From assembly GCF_003725695.1 (NCBI RefSeq), contig NZ_RJSE01000009.1, positions 124,001 to 188,000 on the forward strand: DNA of 64,000 bases. The letters are read 5' to 3'. Positions 17,243-23,344 of the stretch are shown piece after piece. The position numbers and the translations under genes are program-made. The notes under the pieces are model-generated. The model saw only the letters and a list, made by a program, of their open reading frames with translations. It had not been told where the DNA came from and ran no database searches. This DNA comes from Nocardioides marmoriginsengisoli. GTDB taxonomy: Bacteria > Actinomycetota > Actinomycetes > Propionibacteriales > Nocardioidaceae. Numbering within the stretch: the stretch's first letter is position 1; the number at the start of each line of letters is the position of its first letter.

Positions 17243-17278
17243 CGTCTCACATCCGAGACGCGTCGGGAGACGCATCTC
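17243..17278. promoter_or_regulatory. IclR-type operator between hutH and the MFS gene
   Basis: CGTCTC-ACATCC-GAGACG (17243-17260) is a perfect 6-bp-arm inverted repeat. A second GAGA-N4-TCTC (17267-17278) follows. Both lie between the divergent promoters, so a bound regulator could act on both genes. Confidence 0.55.
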
Positions 17279-17337
17279 ACCGGCCACGGGCCAAGATTTC
17301 GGCTCTCGCCGGTCTCGGCACGCCTAGCGTTCCGAGG

Positions 17338-18513
17338 GTGACTCCCCAGCGCCCGCGCCCCTGGCTGATGCTCGGGCTGTCCACGCTCGGGCAGTCCGCC
17401 AGCTCGGCCGCGGTCAACGGGCCGGCCTTCCTGATCCCGGCGCTGCACCATGGCGGGCTCAGCCTGGCCACGGCAGGACTGATCGCCGCCGCCGCCATCG
17501 CCGGCAGCACCTGCACCCTGGTGCTCTGGGGCGCGGTGGTCGATGCGAGCGGCGAGCGGTTCGTCCTGGTCAGCAGCCTGGCGTCCTCGGCCCTCGCCCT
17601 GGCGGCGGCCGCCTGGTTCCACGAGAGCACCGTCCTGCTGGGGGTGTTCCTGTTCCTGGCCGGAGCGGCCTCCGCGGGGACCTCGTCGGCCAGCGGGCGG
17701 GTCGTGGTCGGCTGGTTCCCGCCGCGACGCCGCGGCACCGCGATGGGCATCCGGCAGATGGCACAACCGATCGGTGTCGGGCTGGCGGCGATCGCGATCC
17801 CGGTCATGGCCGACCTGCACGGTATCGGCGCCGCGCTCGCCGTACCGGCCGCCTTCGCCGCGGTCACCGCGCTGGCCTGCTGGGCCTGGGTGCTCGACCC
17901 GGCGCGACCACCGCGCCCGGCGGACGTCGCCGCGGAGAACCCGTACCGCAACAGCACCTACCTGACCCGGATCCACGCGGTCTCGATCCTGCTGGTCATC
18001 CCGCAGTTCACGGTCTGGACCTTCATGCTGGTCTGGCTGCAGGTCGGACGGGACTGGAGCCCCGGAGCGGCCGGAGCGCTGGTCGCGGCGGCCCAGGTCC
18101 TCGGCGCCGTCGGCCGGATCGGCGCCGGACACCTCTCCGACGTCGTCGGCTCCCGCACCCGGCCGCTGCGCTGGGTGGCAGTCGCCGCCGGGCTCACCAT
18201 GCTCGCCGTCGGCGTCACCATCCGGCTGGACTGGTCGGTCGCCGTCCCGCTGATCATGCTCGCCACCATGATCACCGTCGCCGACAACGGCCTCGCCTTC
18301 ACCGCGGTCGCCGAGCGTGCCGGCCCGTTCTGGTCGGGTCGCGCGCTCGGCCTGCAGAACACCGGCCAGTACCTGACCGCCACCGCGGTCCCCCCGCTGA
18401 TCGGCCTCCTGATCCCGCTCTGGGGGTACGGCGTCGCCTTCGGACTGACCGGCCTCTTCCCCCTCCTCGCCGCCCCCCTGGTCCCCCGCGACGAAGCGGA
18501 CCTCGACACCTAG
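17338..18513 (+). CDS. MFS transporter
   Basis: 391 residues with about twelve hydrophobic segments. The loop between segments 2 and 3 reads GAVVDASGERFVL and the matching loop in the second half GHLSDVVGSRTR, both the G-x-x-x-D-x-x-G-R/S motif of the major facilitator superfamily. Start GTG at 17338 follows TAGCGT by 7 bp (leaderless). It is divergent from hutH and shares an operator, so uptake of histidine, urocanate or a related compound is a reasonable guess; nothing in the sequence shows the substrate. Confidence 0.85.
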   Translation: MTPQRPRPWLMLGLSTLGQSASSAAVNGPAFLIPALHHGGLSLATAGLIAAAAIAGSTCTLVLWGAVVDASGERFVLVSSLASSALALAAAAWFHESTVLLGVFLFLAGAASAGTSSASGRVVVGWFPPRRRGTAMGIRQMAQPIGVGLAAIAIPVMADLHGIGAALAVPAAFAAVTALACWAWVLDPARPPRPADVAAENPYRNSTYLTRIHAVSILLVIPQFTVWTFMLVWLQVGRDWSPGAAGALVAAAQVLGAVGRIGAGHLSDVVGSRTRPLRWVAVAAGLTMLAVGVTIRLDWSVAVPLIMLATMITVADNGLAFTAVAERAGPFWSGRALGLQNTGQYLTATAVPPLIGLLIPLWGYGVAFGLTGLFPLLAAPLVPRDEADLDT

Positions 18514-18520
18514 CCGACCC

Positions 18521-18610
18521 CGTCGAGTGGGCCCTTGTCGTCCGTCGAGTGGGCCCTTGTTGTCCGGCCAGTGGGCCCTTGTCGTCCGTCGAGTTGTGAC
18601 GGGCCCTTGC
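18521..18610. repeat. Tandem 22-bp GGGCCC repeat, locus A
   Basis: Three adjacent units (18521-18542, 18543-18564, 18565-18586), each of the form CGTCGAGTGGGCCCTTGTYG + TC, and a degenerate fourth to 18610. The period is exactly 22 bp. It fills the gap between the MFS stop and the pentapeptide gene. Related arrays are at 38602 and 53221. Confidence 0.85.
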
Positions 18611-18655
18611 GGTAGAAACGTCCCGCCCCGACCGACCAGATCTCCAGGACGTCTC

Positions 18656-19327
18656 ATGCCCCGACCCGCACGCCGTACGACGATCGCCCCCGCCTTCGAC
18701 CAGATCATCCTGGGCGACCTCCGACCTGCAGACGCCAGCGAGCTCTCCGACGGCACCGTCATCGACGGCCTCCAGTTCGACGAGATCACCGTGGACGAGT
18801 GGCGGGTCGATGCCCGCACCGGCCTGGAGTCCTCGCTGTTCCGCGGGGTCGTCGCCGATCGCTGGGAGATCCGCGGCGCCAAGGTCGCCGAGACGATCGT
18901 GGAGCGCGGCGACTTCACCACCACCTCCGGCGGCCGAGCCCGGATGCGCGACGTCGAGGTTCGAGACAGCAGGTTCGGGGCCGCCGAGCTCTTCGGGTCG
19001 AAGCTGAACAGCGTCCGGTTCACCCGCTGCAAGCTGGGCTACGTCAATCTGCGTGCAACCGAGCTGACCAACGTCGCGTTCGTCGACTGCACCATCGAGG
19101 ACCTCGACCTGATGGAGGCCGTCGCGGACCGGGTCGCGCTGAGCGGCTCGCGGATCGGGGCCCTGCACCTGACCGGTTCCACCCTCACCAACGTCGACCT
19201 GCGCGGAGCCGACCTGACCGAGATCGTCGGTCTCGACCATCTGCGCGGCGCGACCATCTCCACCGACCAGCTGATGGCGCTCGCGCCGGCGATGGCCACC
19301 GGGATGGGGATCCGCGTCGAGGACTGA
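18656..19327 (+). CDS. Pentapeptide-repeat-like protein
   Basis: 223 residues. After a polar N-terminus, residues about 60-205 repeat a five-residue pattern A/V(D/N)LxX: for example ESSLFRGVVADRWEIRG, DSRFGAAELFGSKLNSVRF, YVNLRATELTNVAF, STLTNVDLRGADLTEI. That gives the quadrilateral beta-helix of pentapeptide proteins. Such proteins can mimic DNA or act as scaffolds; the function here is unknown. The start at 18656 has AGGA 8 bp upstream, just past the 22-bp repeat array. Confidence 0.75.
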   Translation: MPRPARRTTIAPAFDQIILGDLRPADASELSDGTVIDGLQFDEITVDEWRVDARTGLESSLFRGVVADRWEIRGAKVAETIVERGDFTTTSGGRARMRDVEVRDSRFGAAELFGSKLNSVRFTRCKLGYVNLRATELTNVAFVDCTIEDLDLMEAVADRVALSGSRIGALHLTGSTLTNVDLRGADLTEIVGLDHLRGATISTDQLMALAPAMATGMGIRVED

Positions 19328-19331
19328 GCCG

Positions 19332-19643
19332 CTACTCCGCGCTCGTTCGCAACGTCACCAGGCAGGGCTCGCCGTCCTCGAGCCCCTCGGCGAGACGGAC
19401 GGCCTTCTTCACCGGGAGCACGAAGCAGCCGGACTCCTTCTGCGGAAACACGGAGGTGCGCCAGGCCGTCGCACCGATTCTCGCCTCGACCCGGACGCTG
19501 CCGAAACCCCGCGGCGGCCCGGCCTCCATCCGCAGGTCCGCCGACGCGTCCTCCGGCATGGTCACGAAGTACCAGGACGCCGGCGCGCTGTCGCTCTGCC
19601 ACTGCCAGAGCTCAGCCTCGAATTCGTACGACTCCGCTTCCAT
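19332..19643 (-). CDS. DUF1905 domain protein
   Basis: 103 residues. The sequence EFEAELWQWQSDSAPASWYF, then VEARIGATAWRTSVFP and YxLPVKKAVRLAEGL-type blocks, is the pattern of DUF1905, a small beta-barrel family (often with an OmdA-like C-terminus, which is absent here). No activity is known. It is convergent with the pentapeptide gene (4 bp gap) and divergent from iclR (66 bp), so its promoter may overlap the iclR operator. Confidence 0.75.
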   Translation of the reverse strand: MEAESYEFEAELWQWQSDSAPASWYFVTMPEDASADLRMEAGPPRGFGSVRVEARIGATAWRTSVFPQKESGCFVLPVKKAVRLAEGLEDGEPCLVTLRTSAE

Positions 19644-19679
19644 CGCACCAGCGTCGCACCTCGCTCCGACATCACCCGG

Positions 19680-19703
19680 GTCTCGGATCCGAGGCCGTAG
19701 GCT
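19680..19703 (+). promoter_or_regulatory. iclR promoter with overlapping operator
   Basis: GTCTCGGATCCGAGGC (19680-19695) contains a perfect 12-bp palindrome and resembles the hutH-site GTCTCACATCCGAGAC. TAGGCT (19698-19703) follows, 6 bp from the ATG at 19710. This suggests autorepression. Confidence 0.5.
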
Positions 19704-19709
19704 CGGCCC

Positions 19710-20462
19710 ATGAGCCAGGTGCCGGCCGCGACGAAGGCGATGCGCGTCCTGAAGTTCCTCGCCAGCCAACCCGACCCGGTCCCGCTCGAGCGGGTGATGC
19801 GGGCCTGCGAGCTGCCGCGTTCCACGGCCTACCACCTGATGACCGCGATGGCCGAGGAAGGCTTCGTCACCCATCTCGCCGACGAGCGGCGGTACGGCCT
19901 CGGGGTCGCCGCCTTCGAGGTCGGCAGCGGCTACGCCCGCCAGGCTCCGCTGCAACGCCTCGCCCGGCGCCCGCTGGCGACCCTGGCCGACCGGGTCGGC
20001 GAGTCCGCCCACCTGGCGGTCCCGCACGGCCGCGACGTTCTCTACGTGATCGAGGAGCGCGCTCCCGGCCGGCCGCCGCTGATCACCGACGTCGGCGTCC
20101 GGCTGCCCGCCCACCTCACCGCCAGCGGCCGCGCGATCCTGGCCGAGCTGCCCGCCGCCCAGGTCCGTGCGCTCTACCCGGGCAAGGACGCGTTCGTCGC
20201 CCGGACCGGCGTCGGCCCGACGACCCCGGCAGCCCTGCGGACGATCCTGGTCGAGACCCGGCAGCGCGGGTACGCCGTCGAGGACGGCGAGGTGTCCCCC
20301 GGGCTGGCGTCGATCGCCGTACCGGTGCTCGATCACAACGGCCTGCCGCTGGCCGGCCTCGCCGTGACCTACCCGGTCGACGGCAGCGCCGACGTCGCCG
20401 CGATCGCCGCCGCCGTCCGGGCCACCGCGCAGACCTTGAGCCGGCGCGTCAGCGGCCACTGA
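19710..20462 (+). CDS. IclR-family transcriptional regulator, likely of the hut genes
   Basis: 250 residues. N-terminal winged helix-turn-helix (PVPLERVMRACELPRSTAYH, about 20-40) and a C-terminal IclR effector domain with the usual landmarks: LGVAAFEVGS, LAVPHGRDVLYVIEE, LPAHLTASGRAILAELP and SIAVPVLDHNGLPLAGLAV. Start is fixed by TAGGCT-N6-ATG. Its promoter carries a site that resembles the one between hutH and the MFS gene, so it probably controls histidine use and itself; whether as activator or repressor cannot be told. Related regulators bind small carboxylates; urocanate is the natural candidate inducer (inference). Confidence 0.88.
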   Translation: MSQVPAATKAMRVLKFLASQPDPVPLERVMRACELPRSTAYHLMTAMAEEGFVTHLADERRYGLGVAAFEVGSGYARQAPLQRLARRPLATLADRVGESAHLAVPHGRDVLYVIEERAPGRPPLITDVGVRLPAHLTASGRAILAELPAAQVRALYPGKDAFVARTGVGPTTPAALRTILVETRQRGYAVEDGEVSPGLASIAVPVLDHNGLPLAGLAVTYPVDGSADVAAIAAAVRATAQTLSRRVSGH

Positions 20463-20506
20463 CCGACGCGCCGAAAACCTTCCGCAGCCGATCGATCCGC
20501 CCTAAC

Positions 20507-20520
20507 CTACTGAGCGGTAA
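20507..20520. promoter_or_regulatory. TetR-type site CTACTGAGCGGTAA
   Basis: The reverse complement is TTACCGCTCAGTAG, fitting TTACYNNNNNGTAR found also before etfD, the CocE-type gene and the FadE5-like gene. It is 92 bp before the start at 20612. Confidence 0.5.
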
Positions 20521-20611
20521 GTTCCCTCGACTCGGGCCGTGACTCGGACCGTCGCGTCGTCGTTGGGCATCACAGCAGTACTCACCGGGGGCAGTAAAGG
20601 GATAGGTCTTC

Positions 20612-23176
20612 ATGCGCGGAAACTTCCGGCTCGCCCTCGTGGTGTGCGTCTCCATCGCCGTCCTCGCGGCCACCTTGGTCTACAACCGTGCCGGCAACGA
20701 CAGCGGACCGAGCCAGGCCGACGAGCTGAAGAAGTCGTACGCCGCCACGACGGCCAACACGGCCGCGAAGAAGTCCGACACCGTGATGAACGCCGACGGC
20801 ACCCACTCGCACGACCCGGGCGCGCCGCCGCACGACGACAACGACCCGAAGACCAAGAACTCGGTCTCCCGCTCGGCTCCGACGACCGACGCCGACACCG
20901 CCGACCCGACCACGCCGCTGCAGGCGGCCCGGCACGCCGGCTCCGCCGCCCAGCAGCGCAACGAGAAGGCGGTGCCGCTGCGGAACGTGGCGATCAACCC
21001 GCCCCAGCCGACGATCCCGAGCAACCGGTACAACCTCTTCAACGCCTGCTACGGCCTGAAGTCCGCGAGCAGCGGCCGGTGGCTCACCGGCTTCGGCCCG
21101 ACCTTCACCGGTGCCGACGTGAACGCGGCCGCGCCCTTCTACTTCAAGCCGACCGCGCTCGGCCGCTACCTGCTGTACACCAAGTCCGGCACCTACCTCG
21201 GCGGCAACAAGTCCCGGGCGACCTTCGGCACCAAGCCCGGGCCGGCCGTCGACTGGACCGTCACCCAGGTCGGCGCGCAGCGGTTCCGGCTGTTCCTGGC
21301 CGACAACGGCTACCTCTCCGCCGGCCCGAACGGCCGCGCCGTCTTCCTCACCAGCCCCAACGCCAGCTCCGACCTCACGCCGTACAAGCGTGGCGGGTGC
21401 ACGGCGTTCCCCGAGATCAGTACCAACGTCGTCGGCAACCCGGCTGCCGGTGTCACCAGCTTCCAGGAGACCCGCGGCACCGTCGACGCGCACACCCACG
21501 GGATGGCGTTCGAGTTCCTCGGCGGCGAGCTGCACTGCGGACGGCCGTGGTCGCCGTGGGGCGTGACCGTGGCGCTCAAGGGCTGCGAGAACGTGAACTC
21601 GGTCGGCAGCGGCGTCGTCGAGTCGTTCCTCTCCGGCGAGGTCAACGCCGACCCGGTCGGCTGGCCGACGTTCAAGAGCTGGCCGGCCCCGGACGCACTC
21701 GCCCACGAGGGCACGTACTACAAGTGGATGGAGCGCTCCTGGCTCGCCGGGCAGCGACTGCTGGTCAACCTGCTCGTCGAGAACAACCAGCTCTGCATGC
21801 TCTACCCGATCAAGCGCAACTCCTGCGACGACATGGCCTCGCTGCGGCTGCAGGCCAAGGACATGCGGTTGATGGAGGCCTACATCGACGCCCAGCACGG
21901 CGGCCCCGGCAAGGGCTGGTACCGGATCGTCACCACCCCGGTCCAGGCCCGCCAGGTGATGAACCAGGGCAAGCTCGCGGTCGTGATGGGGATCGAGACC
22001 TCGGTCCTCTTCGGCTGCCACACCCGCCTGGGCCGCGCGACCTGCACCGAGGCGTCGATCGACAAGCAGCTCACCGCGGTCCGCAAGATGGGCGTCACCC
22101 AGATGGAGCTCGTCAACAAGTTCGACAACGCGCTGGCCGGCGTCGCCGGCGACTCCGGGACGACGGGCTACCTGGTCAACGCGGCCAACATCCTGGAGAC
22201 CGGGTCGCCGTGGCGGATGACCACCTGCGCCCCGAACGACCCCGAGGTCCACGACAACGACCAGTCCAACTCGATCCCGATCCCGGCGCAGGACGGCCTC
22301 TTCGGAGCGATCCTCAAGGTGCTCCCCAAGAAGATCGCGGACACCCTGCCGGCCGTCCCGATCTACCCGGCCAAGCACCACTGCAACACCCTGGGACTGA
22401 GCGGGCTCGGTGCCTACACGATCAAGTCGATGGCGAAGCGGCACATGCTCTTCGACCCGGACCACATGAGCGTCAAGGCACGGAAGCAGTCGCTGAACCT
22501 GATCGACAAGATCAACTACCCGGGCGTCGTCTCCAGCCACTCCTGGTCCACCCCGGACGCGTACCCGCGGATCTACCAGGAGAAGGGCTTCATCACGCCG
22601 TACGCCGGCGACAGCACCGGCTTCGTGGCCAAGTGGAAGCGGCACCTGACCTGGGCGAACCCGCGGACCTACTGGGGCTTCGGCTTCGGCGCCGACATCA
22701 ACGGCCTCGGCGCGCAGGGCGACCCGCGCCCGGGCGCCTCCAAGAACCCGGTGAAGTACCCGTTCACCGCGCTCGGCGGCGTGAAGGTCTACCAGCAGGT
22801 CAGCGGCCAGCGCGTCTACGACATCAACAAGGACGGCGTCGCGCACTACGGCCTATACGCCGACTGGATCGAGGACCTCCGGAAGATCGCCGGACCCAAC
22901 ATCGTCAAGGACATGTACCGCGGCCCGGAGGCCTACCTGCAGACCTGGGAGCGCGCGTACGGCGTGAAGCCCGACGCCTGCACCAACCCGTCGGTGAAGC
23001 GCTCCAAGCGGTGGATCAAGAGCCACGTGCGCCGTGGCGCCGGCTGGTGGAAGGTGGTCTCGACGGTCGGCCAGCCGCACCGCCGCCTCGCCCAGAAGTT
23101 CACCTACTGCACCACCAAGGGCGCGCTCACGATCACGTTCACCAAGAGCGGCCGGGTCTCCGCGATCAAGGGCTGA
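20612..23176 (+). CDS. Secreted metal-dependent hydrolase with beta-trefoil-like domain
   Basis: 854 residues. A short basic start and a hydrophobic segment (LALVVCVSIAVLAATLVY) export or anchor it. Residues about 50-125 are a low-complexity linker. Residues about 140-240 (NACYGLKSASSGRWLTG; GRYLLYTKSGTYLGGN; FRLFLADNGYLSAG) look like a fascin-like trefoil. From about 290 on, amidohydrolase metal-site signatures appear in order: VDAHTHGM, GIETS, FDPDHMS, SSHSWS and FGADINGLG, similar to membrane dipeptidase (M19) and related enzymes. The natural substrate is unknown. Ribosome site AAAGGGATAGG lies before the ATG. It starts 149 bp after iclR and has its own TetR-like site. Confidence 0.75.
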   Translation: MRGNFRLALVVCVSIAVLAATLVYNRAGNDSGPSQADELKKSYAATTANTAAKKSDTVMNADGTHSHDPGAPPHDDNDPKTKNSVSRSAPTTDADTADPTTPLQAARHAGSAAQQRNEKAVPLRNVAINPPQPTIPSNRYNLFNACYGLKSASSGRWLTGFGPTFTGADVNAAAPFYFKPTALGRYLLYTKSGTYLGGNKSRATFGTKPGPAVDWTVTQVGAQRFRLFLADNGYLSAGPNGRAVFLTSPNASSDLTPYKRGGCTAFPEISTNVVGNPAAGVTSFQETRGTVDAHTHGMAFEFLGGELHCGRPWSPWGVTVALKGCENVNSVGSGVVESFLSGEVNADPVGWPTFKSWPAPDALAHEGTYYKWMERSWLAGQRLLVNLLVENNQLCMLYPIKRNSCDDMASLRLQAKDMRLMEAYIDAQHGGPGKGWYRIVTTPVQARQVMNQGKLAVVMGIETSVLFGCHTRLGRATCTEASIDKQLTAVRKMGVTQMELVNKFDNALAGVAGDSGTTGYLVNAANILETGSPWRMTTCAPNDPEVHDNDQSNSIPIPAQDGLFGAILKVLPKKIADTLPAVPIYPAKHHCNTLGLSGLGAYTIKSMAKRHMLFDPDHMSVKARKQSLNLIDKINYPGVVSSHSWSTPDAYPRIYQEKGFITPYAGDSTGFVAKWKRHLTWANPRTYWGFGFGADINGLGAQGDPRPGASKNPVKYPFTALGGVKVYQQVSGQRVYDINKDGVAHYGLYADWIEDLRKIAGPNIVKDMYRGPEAYLQTWERAYGVKPDACTNPSVKRSKRWIKSHVRRGAGWWKVVSTVGQPHRRLAQKFTYCTTKGALTITFTKSGRVSAIKG

Positions 23177-23209
23177 CCGCCGGCCCGGAGCATTTCCGAG
23201 ACGGCGAAG

Positions 23210-23223
23210 TTACCCGAGAGTAG
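23210..23223 (+). promoter_or_regulatory. TetR-type site TTACCCGAGAGTAG before etfD
   Basis: Fits TTACYNNNNNGTAR. It is 121 bp upstream of the TTG start at 23345. The fadE5-like gene has the same type of site. Confidence 0.55.
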
Positions 23224-23344
23224 CGTTTCTCACACGACCTGCGGGTGCGGTGCATCCGTGCGGGGCAATAGTCTGTGCCCGACTACACGCACGCTTCCTC
23301 AATGTTGTGACCGGCCGAGCGCCGGAAGGTTGGAGTGACTCCCC

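Noticed and set aside
18521-18610. CRISPR array
   Set aside because: Units are contiguous with no spacers, too short, and there are no cas genes.
20539-23223. Long plus-strand frame in +1 register over the secreted hydrolase
   Set aside because: Out-of-frame shadow; only the frame from 20612 has a signal peptide and metal-site motifs.
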